From NCBI GenBank assembly GCA_947475495.1, contig CANJNX010000089.1, positions 1 to 5,292 on the forward strand: a stretch of 5,292 bases of DNA, in the 5' to 3' direction. The translations under genes and the position numbers were made by a program. This document shows, piece by piece, positions 1 to 5,292 of the stretch (its first letter is position 1; every line of letters begins with the position of its first letter). The DNA is from Comamonadaceae bacterium (GTDB lineage: Bacteria; Pseudomonadota; Gammaproteobacteria; Burkholderiales; Burkholderiaceae_C). The notes under the pieces were generated by a model. It searched no databases, was not told the origin of the DNA, and saw nothing but the letters and a program-made list of their open reading frames with translations.

Positions 1-945
1 ACTTGCAGATTTTCCCTTGGAAAAATCGAGCATATTGAGCGCAGCAATACGTGCTTGTTCTGCCGCGTTGGGTTGAATTGCACTCACGACCGGGGTACCG
101 GTCAGCAAGTCCATGGCCTCAGCGCAGTCGCCTGCGGCGTAAATTCCAGGCACATTGGTTTGCAAATGGGCATCTGTCAGCACACCCGCTTTACACGCAA
201 TACTGCTGCCCTTTAAAAAATCAATACAAGGACGAACGCCGGTAGCGCTGATCACCAAATCGGCTTCCACGGTTTTACCGTTAGAGAGTTTGACTTTGAG
301 GGGCTTGCCCGGGGCAATGGCTTCTACTTTGGTTCCTGTAAAAACTTGCACACCCTTTTTTTCACACCAATCGCGAATCATTCCGCCCGCGGTCGGGCCC
401 ATCATGCGCGGGACCATGCGGTCACCCATCTCCACCACACTGAGCTCAACCCCACGCGCTGCCAAAGCCTCCATGATGATGCAGCCAATAAAGCCTGCAC
501 CCATCTGCAACACCTTGGCGCCCGGTTTGGCCAAAGCCATGATTTTTCGAGCGTCGTCCAGGGTCCAGCAGGTATGCACGCCCGTACTGTCCATACCCGC
601 TATGGGCGGATGCACCGGGCGTGAACCGGTGGCCAGTAAAAGCGTATCAAAGCTGACTTTTTTACCCGAAGCCAGCGTGATAGTTTTTTTGGAAACGTCC
701 ACGCTGCTCGCACCGTCTTGAATGACTTCAATCTTCAAGTCAGAAAAGTGGCTCGAACTCTTACGCAAATGGGTTCCGCCTTCAGCCACCTTGCCAATAA
801 GCAAGTAAGGAATAGCCATGCGGGAATACGCCGCCTCGGGTTCATCACCAATGATGGTGATGGTGTCCAGCGGGGCGTGTTTACGCAGGGTTTCAGCTGC
901 GATCACGCCCGCTGGCCCGGCGCCAAGAATGACGTGGTGGGTCAT
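1..945 (-). CDS. aorC: FAD/NAD(P)-dependent oxidoreductase, AorC-like subunit of aldehyde oxidoreductase (3' end beyond window)
   Basis: The frame is open from an ATG at 945 to the window edge, giving 315 residues without a stop; the C-terminal part, probably about 100 residues, lies outside. The protein is a two-dinucleotide-binding flavoprotein. Residues 4-22 form an FAD Rossmann fold (ILGAGPAG), residues 104-110 carry LATGSRP, residues 145-162 form a second Rossmann fold (MGAGFIG) for NAD(P)H, residues 232-239 carry ISATGVRP, and residues 268-275 (IYAAGDCA) are the second FAD contact. It starts 17 bp after the aorB stop, with only a weak GCGAG as ribosome binding site, which suggests coupling to aorB translation. 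In Aromatoleum AOR the equivalent subunit passes electrons from the iron-sulfur chain to NAD+; that role is inferred here from gene order. Sequence alone would also fit a nitrite-reductase-type or rubredoxin-reductase-type flavoprotein. No redox-active CxxC is visible. Confidence 0.85.
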   Translation of the reverse strand, partial: MTHHVILGAGPAGVIAAETLRKHAPLDTITIIGDEPEAAYSRMAIPYLLIGKVAEGGTHLRKSSSHFSDLKIEVIQDGASSVDVSKKTITLASGKKVSFDTLLLATGSRPVHPPIAGMDSTGVHTCWTLDDARKIMALAKPGAKVLQMGAGFIGCIIMEALAARGVELSVVEMGDRMVPRMMGPTAGGMIRDWCEKKGVQVFTGTKVEAIAPGKPLKVKLSNGKTVEADLVISATGVRPCIDFLKGSSIACKAGVLTDAHLQTNVPGIYAAGDCAEAMDLLTGTPVVSAIQPNAAEQARIAALNMLDFSKGKSAS

Positions 946-962
946 GGTGACTCGCTTTTGAA

Positions 963-2810
963 TTACAAGCTCAAACGCTTGCGGGTGGCTGCAGTGGGGT
1001 GTCCTTCTTTGTCCCAGCCGCGGGCTGCGTAGTACTTGGGCATCATGTCAGCCAGCATATTGACTTTGCCTGTGGCAGGGCCCGTTTTGCAAGCTTCTTT
1101 GAGTAAGCGCGGAGGCAAGCTGTCGTCTTTGGCAGTAAAGCCAGCACGGTTGTTGAACTCGCGCTCCATATTCCAAATACGTTCACCAATTTTTTCCAAC
1201 TCTTCGGTGGTGTATTCCTCGCCAATAGCCGCTTGCATTTGCGGTGCCAAATCGGCCAAACCCCAGGCAAAGGTCGTGAAGATGCACAGGCCCGATGAGT
1301 CAAACGCCGCTGTGGCGTCTTGAAAGGCTTTGACCAACTCGGGTTTGCCTTCGTGCTCCAGCGGGTCGGTTTTCACTGGAATACCAAGCACTTCAGACGC
1401 AATGGTGTATCCGCGCAAATGGCAGCCGCCGCGGTTGGAGGTGGCGTACGCCAAGCCAATGCCTTGGATCGCACGGCCGTCATACGCTGGGAACTCTTGC
1501 CCTTTGCTGGACATGCTGAGCTCGGGGTGGCCGTATTTGGCGGTAAGGCGCTTGGAGCCTTGGCCAATTTCTTTGCCAAAGCCACGGCTGTAAATGGTTT
1601 CTTCAACCAAATAAGCGAGTGCTTGGGCTGAACCAAATTTGGCTTCAATGCCAATTTGCTCCTTCGTCAAAACGCCCATGTCATACAGCTCCATGACCGC
1701 GCCTACTGTTGCGCCAAAGCTAATGGGGTCAATGCCTTCTTCATTGCAAAGCATGGTGGCGTATTGCAAAGTCTCTAAGTCGTTGACGCCATTGGCTGCG
1801 CCCAGCGCCCAAGCGGCTTCGTATTCCAAGCCACCAGAGGCACCCCAGTATTGCGGCTTGTTGGCGACCGTAAAGTGGCCTTGGTCCATCTTGCTGATAC
1901 GCCCGCACGCAATGGTGCAACCAAAACAGGCTTGGTTGGTCACCAGTTGTTTTTTGCCATCGGTCGCGCGTGGGGTTGCCATCGCCTCTGCCGAAATGTC
2001 TTTGGCGCCTTCGAACTGGTTGTCACGGTGGTTACGGGTAGGCAGTCCGCCGACCTCGTTGATCACGTTCATCAGCACCTGCGTTCCGTAGGCGGGCAAG
2101 CCCTGGCCTGTCACGCCGTTTTCTGCCAAGATTTTCTTCTTCTCGGCCGTGGCTTTCATGAAGGCTTTGGGGTTAAGAATATTGCCAACGCCTTTGGTTC
2201 CACGAACAGCAATGGCTTTCAGGTTTTTGCTGCCCATGACGGTGCCCACGCCAGAGCGTCCGGCAGCACGGTGTAAATCATTCACCACGGCAGCGTACAA
2301 AACGCCGTTCTCTCCCGCTTTTCCGATGCTCGAGACACGGGTTAAGGGGTCTTGCAGACTTTTCTTCAATGTCTCTTCGGTTTCCCACACACTCTTGCCC
2401 CACAAATGCGAGGCGTCGCGCAACTCTGCGACATCGTCATTGACGTACAGGTACACCGGCTTGGCGCTCTTGCCTTCGAAGATCACCATGTCCCAGCCGG
2501 CCATCTTGAACTCCGCACCCCAGTAGCCACCGGAATTAGAGCAGGCAATTGTGCCGGTTAGCGGGCTTTTGGTAATCACGGTGTAGCGTCCGCCTGTGGA
2601 GGCCATGGTCCCAGTCAAGGGACCGGTTGCCCAAATGATTTTGTTCGCTGCAGACAAGGGGTCGACTTTCGCGTCAACCTCCTCGACCAAGTATTTCGAA
2701 CCCAGGCCGCGCGAGCCTAAGTAGTTACGTGCCCACTCTTTGTTGAGGGGTTCCGACTTGACAGTTCCTGCGGTCAAGTCAACGCGAAGAATTTTTCCAG
2801 CCCATGCCAT
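963..2810 (-). CDS. aorB: Tungsten-containing aldehyde ferredoxin oxidoreductase, catalytic subunit (AorB)
   Basis: The 615-residue protein is full length for the AOR family (about 600-620) and begins with the typical GKILRVDLTAGT at residues 5-16. AOR oxidises aldehydes to carboxylic acids at a tungsten-bispyranopterin centre next to one [4Fe-4S] cluster. The N-terminal domain (about 1-205) holds the pterin-contacting stretch ATGPLTGT (61-68), GGRYTVITKSPLTGT (73-87) and NSGGYWG (92-98). Cluster ligands are Cys295, Cys298 and Cys302 (CxxCxxxC) plus Cys509 in DSSGLC (504-509), which is also the second pterin motif; CNEEGID (355-361) fits the first. The active-site glutamate is probably in LEYE (328-331), and His464 in NRGGCHLRG matches the conserved proton-transfer histidine. 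There is no signal peptide, so it is cytoplasmic. The ATG at 2810 is preceded by AGGAG at a spacing of 7. It lies 51 bp after aorA and 17 bp before aorC, fitting one transcript. The aldehyde substrate cannot be read from the sequence. Confidence 0.97.
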   Translation of the reverse strand: MAWAGKILRVDLTAGTVKSEPLNKEWARNYLGSRGLGSKYLVEEVDAKVDPLSAANKIIWATGPLTGTMASTGGRYTVITKSPLTGTIACSNSGGYWGAEFKMAGWDMVIFEGKSAKPVYLYVNDDVAELRDASHLWGKSVWETEETLKKSLQDPLTRVSSIGKAGENGVLYAAVVNDLHRAAGRSGVGTVMGSKNLKAIAVRGTKGVGNILNPKAFMKATAEKKKILAENGVTGQGLPAYGTQVLMNVINEVGGLPTRNHRDNQFEGAKDISAEAMATPRATDGKKQLVTNQACFGCTIACGRISKMDQGHFTVANKPQYWGASGGLEYEAAWALGAANGVNDLETLQYATMLCNEEGIDPISFGATVGAVMELYDMGVLTKEQIGIEAKFGSAQALAYLVEETIYSRGFGKEIGQGSKRLTAKYGHPELSMSSKGQEFPAYDGRAIQGIGLAYATSNRGGCHLRGYTIASEVLGIPVKTDPLEHEGKPELVKAFQDATAAFDSSGLCIFTTFAWGLADLAPQMQAAIGEEYTTEELEKIGERIWNMEREFNNRAGFTAKDDSLPPRLLKEACKTGPATGKVNMLADMMPKYYAARGWDKEGHPTAATRKRLSL

Positions 2811-2817
2811 AGTGATG

Positions 2818-2822
2818 CTCCT
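2818..2822 (-). promoter_or_regulatory. Ribosome binding site of aorB
   Basis: AGGAG lies 7 bases upstream of the ATG at 2810 and fixes this start, which agrees with the conserved AOR N-terminus. The preceding bases read CTAGGAG, the same heptamer used before aorA. The rest of the 51-bp gap between aorA and aorB shows no hairpin or promoter that I could support. Confidence 0.75.
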
Positions 2823-2861
2823 AGAAATTAGGTAATAAACGTTGTAGTAGCAGCTTTGGCT

Positions 2862-3338
2862 TTAGCCTGCGCTTGGCTGGTTAGCCAATTTGTCAGCCCA
2901 CTGCTCCATCTTGCCCAGGCCCGTCCAGTTGGCATCAATGAAGGTGATAGCGCCTGTTGGGCAGGCAGAGGCACATGCAGGGTCACCACCGCAGAGGTCG
3001 CACTTTTGCACCTTGCCGGTTTCTTCCACATAGTTAATCGTTCCAAATGGGCAAGCAATCGTACAGACCTTGCAACCCACGCAAGTGGCTTCATTGACCA
3101 CCTTGGCGCCGGTGGCTTTGTCCACCGTGATGGCTTCTACAGGGCACGCATGCAAACACCAGGCTTCGTCGCATTGGGTGCAGGTATAAGGTACTTTTTT
3201 ACCGGTATGGTGAAAGTCAAACACCTTGATACGCGATTTGGCAGTCGCAAATGTGCCGTAATTCTCAAATGAACACGCCATTTCGCACTGCATACAGCCT
3301 GTGCACTTGTCTGCGTTGATATGCAACGTTTTTTGCAT
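2862..3338 (-). CDS. aorA: Four-cluster [4Fe-4S] ferredoxin-like electron transfer subunit (AorA)
   Basis: This 158-residue protein has exactly 16 cysteines in four motifs: C12/15/18/22, C53/56/61/65, C86/89/92/96 and C113/116/122/126. That is the DmsB/HycB-type layout for four [4Fe-4S] clusters, in which motifs 1+4 and 2+3 usually share ligands. The third motif (CVGCKVCTIACP) is a textbook ferredoxin sequence. There is no twin-arginine or Sec signal, so it should be cytoplasmic. Being directly upstream of aorB and aorC, it is best read as AorA, the electron-wire subunit between the tungsten subunit and the flavoprotein. In Aromatoleum this subunit stacks into a filament carrying several AorB copies; that this one does so is inference. 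After the last cluster, residues 127-158 form a tail with a likely helix (GLGKMEQWADKLAN). The ATG at 3338 has AGGAG at a spacing of 6. By sequence alone it could serve another molybdo- or tungstoenzyme; context decides. Confidence 0.93.
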   Translation of the reverse strand: MQKTLHINADKCTGCMQCEMACSFENYGTFATAKSRIKVFDFHHTGKKVPYTCTQCDEAWCLHACPVEAITVDKATGAKVVNEATCVGCKVCTIACPFGTINYVEETGKVQKCDLCGGDPACASACPTGAITFIDANWTGLGKMEQWADKLANQPSAG

Positions 3339-3344
3339 GCGTAA

Positions 3345-3349
3345 CTCCT
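3345..3349 (-). promoter_or_regulatory. Ribosome binding site of aorA, inside a perfect palindrome
   Basis: AGGAG lies 6 bases upstream of the ATG at 3338. It is the right arm of a perfect 10-bp palindrome, CTCCTAGGAG, at 3345-3354. With no loop the palindrome cannot fold into a stable hairpin within one RNA molecule, so masking of the site is unlikely; it could be a protein site or chance. Confidence 0.75.
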
Positions 3350-3363
3350 AGGAGGGGGTAAAA

Positions 3364-3388
3364 GCACGCAAGTTATGCAATCGCGTGC
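3364..3388 (-). repeat. Inverted repeat in the aorA leader, followed by TTTT
   Basis: Arms GCACGC (3383-3388) and GCGTGC (3364-3369) are perfect complements around a 13-base loop. One further A-T pair inside is possible across a G-A mismatch. In the direction of transcription the second arm is followed by TTTTACC. The form resembles a weak rho-independent terminator or attenuator 25 bases upstream of the aorA start, but the stem is only six pairs and the T run only four. It could instead be an operator. Which role applies depends on where transcription begins. Confidence 0.35.
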
Positions 3389-3408
3389 CTATGAAATGAA
3401 ATACATAG
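3389..3408. repeat. Short inverted repeat CTATG/CATAG
   Basis: Five-base perfect arms CTATG (3389-3393) and CATAG (3404-3408) flank a ten-base A/T-rich centre that on the plus strand contains ATGAA twice in tandem. It adjoins the GCACGC repeat. Size and A/T content would suit a regulator site or a promoter melting region, but five-base arms are common by chance. Confidence 0.2.
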
Positions 3409-3437
3409 TCATTGTTGGCGTTTGCCTGGGGTTTGGG

Positions 3438-3455
3438 ATTGGTACTTACCCTAGT
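3438..3455 (-). promoter_or_regulatory. Candidate operator, GGTA-AG-TACC palindrome
   Basis: On the coding strand the site reads ACTAGGGTAAGTACCAAT, with perfect four-base arms GGTA and TACC separated by two bases. It sits about 100 bp upstream of the aorA start, where an activator would be expected. Short palindromes with GGTA/TACC arms and a small spacer are typical of response regulators with LuxR/FixJ-type helix-turn-helix domains. The orientation is opposite to the classic NarL TAC...GTA arrangement. Assignment to any regulator is inference. Confidence 0.3.
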
Positions 3456-3491
3456 CGGAAAAGGGTTTTGCAAAAAATCTTCTAGGCTCTG

Positions 3492-5292
3492 TCAACTCGC
3501 AGCTTTACGAAGGGTTTCAACAACCGGTCGGCTCAACACCTCGCGCAAACCCCACCAACCCGCTGCCAGAGCCAAAACTGCGCCTACCACTGCGCCCGCC
3601 AAAGGGACCCATAGCGAAACCGTCCAAGAAAAGTCGAATACATACCTCGCCAATGCCCAACCCACGACGCTTGCGACACACGAGGCCAGAAAGCCAGCCA
3701 ACAGGCCAACGCCGGCCAGCTCGATCCTTTGAACCTGGCGCAGCAAGCGGTTTTGTGCCCCAATGGCGCGCATGATGGCAAAGTCACGGGCACGTTCCTC
3801 GCGCGTTGCGCTGACGGCTGCAAATAAAACCACCAAACCTGCAGCCAAAGTGAATCCAAATAAAAACTCGACCGCTCCAATAACTTGGTCTAAGACCCGT
3901 TGAACCTGGCTGATCGTGGCGCTCATATCGATGTTGGTGACGTTGGGAAAGGCTCGAACCAAAGCGTTGTCGAAACCGGGAGTCAGCGGCGCTTTGAAGG
4001 CACCCATATAGGTTGCAGGCACTTGGCCTAGTTGACTTACCGGGTACATCGCAAAGAAGTTAGCCCGCATCGAGCCCCAATCGACCTTGCGCAGGGAGGT
4101 GATTTGAGATTCAGTTTGCATACCCGCAATATCAAAGCGCAAGCTATCTCCCAATTTCAAGCCCAAGGTTTGGGCGATGCCCTCTTCCATGCTGATTGCG
4201 CCCTTTTCTTCTTCTGTCCATTGGCCTTCCACAATCAGGTTGTTGCTGGGCTTGACTGCGCTATGACTAAGATTGAATTCGCGGTCCACCAAGCGCTTGG
4301 CGCGGTCCTCCAGAAAATCATCGGGGGAGACGTCGCGTCCGTTGATGGCAATCAAGCGCCCCCTGATCATCGGATACCAATCGAATGTTTCAACCCCTGC
4401 GCGAGTCAGCGTTTGCTGAAAGTCTTTCGATTGATCCGGACTGACGTTGATGACAATGCGGTTGGGCGCGTCCACAGGCGTGGCCTTTTTCCAGCTGCTG
4501 ATGAGGTCGGTACGCAATAAAACCAGCAACACCAGTGCCAATAAGCCCACCGCCAACGCGCTGACTTGCACCACGGTAAAAGCAGGACGCGCGGCAATTT
4601 GTCGCGTCGCCAAGACCAAAGCGCGGGGCGCAGTCGCATCGTTCACGCTCCAGCGCAAGACCTTGATCGCAAGCCAAGCCATTCCCGCAAAAACCAAAAC
4701 CGCACCTGCAAAGCCGCCCACTGCAATCAAACCCAAAGTTAAATCGCTGCTCACTGCCAACAGCAAGGCGGCAAAGCCGGCGATACCCACAGACAAAACC
4801 CCCAGTGATGCGGGACGCAAATTACCCACATCACGGCGGATGACACGCAAAGGGGGCACTTGGGCGAGTTGCAAAATCGGTGGCAGACCAAAGGCCACCA
4901 GCAAAGTCAAACCCATGCCCAGACCTAAAAAGACGGGGACTGCGCTTGCCGCCGGCAAGCTTGCATCCACCAGACCCGCAAGCAACACCACAAAAAGGTA
5001 ATGCACGCCAAAACCAATGGCAACGCCTAAGCCGCTGGCAAATAAGCCAACCAGAGCAAACTCCCAGCAATAACTCGCGGCAATCGTGCGCTGGCTCAAA
5101 CCCAAAACACGCAACATGGCGCAATCATCCAAATGGCTGGCTGCGAAAGCGCGCGCGGCCAAAGCCACCGCTACCGCGCTCAGCAGGGCGGCTAACAAGG
5201 CCACCAAACTTAAAAATTTGCTTGCCCGGTCTAAGGTTTGCCCCATTTCGGGCCGCCCGGTCTGCACCGACTCGATGCGCACACCGCGCATG
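3492..5292 (-). CDS. FtsX-family ABC transporter permease, YbbP-like (5' end beyond window)
   Basis: The frame is open from the right edge to a TGA at 3492-3494; 599 residues can be read from a methionine at 5291, which is almost certainly internal. YbbP-type permeases are about 800 residues or more, with an N-terminal membrane segment and a periplasmic domain before the first FtsX core; these are missing here. Residues 26-150 form FtsX core 1 (membrane segments near 26-47, 76-107 and 117-140). Segments near 162-180, 185-210 and 237-261 follow, then a periplasmic domain (about 262-465), then FtsX core 2 (segments near 468-494, 523-548 and 560-580). The cytoplasmic coupling segments MLRVLGLSQR (59-68) and IMRAIGAQNR (506-515) match between the two cores. 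Such permeases work with a LolD/YbbA-like ATPase, usually encoded just upstream, here off the window, and act on lipid or protein substrates at the inner membrane. The true substrate is unknown. It is codirectional with aorA but 153 bp away, so probably a separate unit. Confidence 0.92.
   Translation of the reverse strand, partial: MRGVRIESVQTGRPEMGQTLDRASKFLSLVALLAALLSAVAVALAARAFAASHLDDCAMLRVLGLSQRTIAASYCWEFALVGLFASGLGVAIGFGVHYLFVVLLAGLVDASLPAASAVPVFLGLGMGLTLLVAFGLPPILQLAQVPPLRVIRRDVGNLRPASLGVLSVGIAGFAALLLAVSSDLTLGLIAVGGFAGAVLVFAGMAWLAIKVLRWSVNDATAPRALVLATRQIAARPAFTVVQVSALAVGLLALVLLVLLRTDLISSWKKATPVDAPNRIVINVSPDQSKDFQQTLTRAGVETFDWYPMIRGRLIAINGRDVSPDDFLEDRAKRLVDREFNLSHSAVKPSNNLIVEGQWTEEEKGAISMEEGIAQTLGLKLGDSLRFDIAGMQTESQITSLRKVDWGSMRANFFAMYPVSQLGQVPATYMGAFKAPLTPGFDNALVRAFPNVTNIDMSATISQVQRVLDQVIGAVEFLFGFTLAAGLVVLFAAVSATREERARDFAIMRAIGAQNRLLRQVQRIELAGVGLLAGFLASCVASVVGWALARYVFDFSWTVSLWVPLAGAVVGAVLALAAGWWGLREVLSRPVVETLRKAAS

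Larger units (their letters stand above)
3339..3491 (-). promoter_or_regulatory. Intergenic region with leader and probable promoter of the aorABC operon
   Basis: This is the only sizeable gap in the window, 153 bp between the permease stop and the aorA start. It is rich in A/T runs compared with its neighbours. It contains, in the direction of transcription, a T6 run after the permease, a GGTA-AG-TACC palindrome, an A/T-rich stretch with TATGTA that could act as a -10 box, two small inverted repeats and the aorA ribosome binding site. I could not assign a -35/-10 pair with correct spacing, which would fit an activator-dependent promoter. The placement of a promoter here is inferred from the gap. 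Confidence 0.5.

Noticed and set aside
155..721. A 188-residue plus-strand open frame opposite aorC.
   Set aside because: It is antisense to a clear flavoprotein with all expected motifs, has no recognisable domain, and its composition is that of a shadow frame.
966..981. Inverted repeat CAAGC/GCTTG with a six-base loop at the 3' end of aorB.
   Set aside because: It lies inside the last codons of aorB, has only five pairs and is not followed by a T run suited to termination; aorC starts 17 bp after the stop.
3376..3390. A sigma-54-like sequence on the minus strand, AGGCACGCGATTGCA, upstream of aorA.
   Set aside because: The GG and GC elements are separated by 9 bases rather than the strict 10, and the first base is A rather than T. 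A one-base shortening normally abolishes recognition. Mapping the transcription start would settle it.
3490..3495. A perfect -35 hexamer TTGACA on the minus strand, overlapping the permease stop codon.
   Set aside because: At 16-18 bases downstream there is no sequence close to TATAAT (TGCAAA at 17), so it is not supported as a promoter.
4447..5001. A 184-residue plus-strand open frame opposite the permease.
   Set aside because: It is unusually rich in Lys, Ala, Thr and Pro, as expected from the reverse complement of hydrophobic membrane codons; the permease frame is the real gene.
5289..5291. The ATG at 5291 as the start of the permease.
   Set aside because: The residues before the first membrane segment match the end of a periplasmic domain, and the protein would lack the N-terminal membrane anchor of the family; the gene continues past the window edge.

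Overview
The window reads as chromosomal DNA of a betaproteobacterium, most likely of the order Burkholderiales (Comamonadaceae- or Rhodoferax-like). This placement rests on protein style, moderately high GC and the aor gene arrangement; it is an inference, since no taxonomic marker such as rRNA is present. All four recognisable genes lie on the minus strand, so transcription runs from high to low coordinates. No tRNA, rRNA, insertion sequence, CRISPR array or attachment site was seen.

From right to left: (1) 5292-3492 holds the C-terminal part of a large FtsX-type ABC transporter permease (YbbP-like), cut at its 5' end by the window edge. (2) 3491-3339 is a 153-bp non-coding stretch. It must contain the leader, and probably the promoter, of the next operon. 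It holds a short GGTA/TACC palindrome, two small inverted repeats and a strong ribosome binding site. (3) 3338-2862 encodes a 158-residue ferredoxin-like protein with 16 cysteines in four cluster motifs (AorA type). (4) 2810-963 encodes a complete 615-residue tungsten-type aldehyde ferredoxin oxidoreductase (AorB type). (5) 945-1 encodes the first 315 residues of an FAD/NAD(P)-binding oxidoreductase (AorC type), cut at its 3' end by the left window edge.

Genes 3-5 have the same order as aorABC, which in Aromatoleum aromaticum encodes an NAD-coupled aldehyde oxidoreductase. The inferred electron path is aldehyde, W-bispterin and one [4Fe-4S] cluster in AorB, four [4Fe-4S] clusters in AorA, FAD in AorC, then NAD+. 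The reverse direction, acid reduction, is possible in that family. The permease is probably a separate unit whose ATPase gene would lie beyond the right edge. No convincing terminator separates it from aorA, so read-through cannot be excluded.

I see no wholly unknown system here. The points most worth a second look are the presence of this normally oxygen-sensitive tungsten enzyme in what looks like a Burkholderiales genome, the four-cluster AorA that could form electron-conducting filaments, and the undescribed regulatory-looking structure upstream of aorA.
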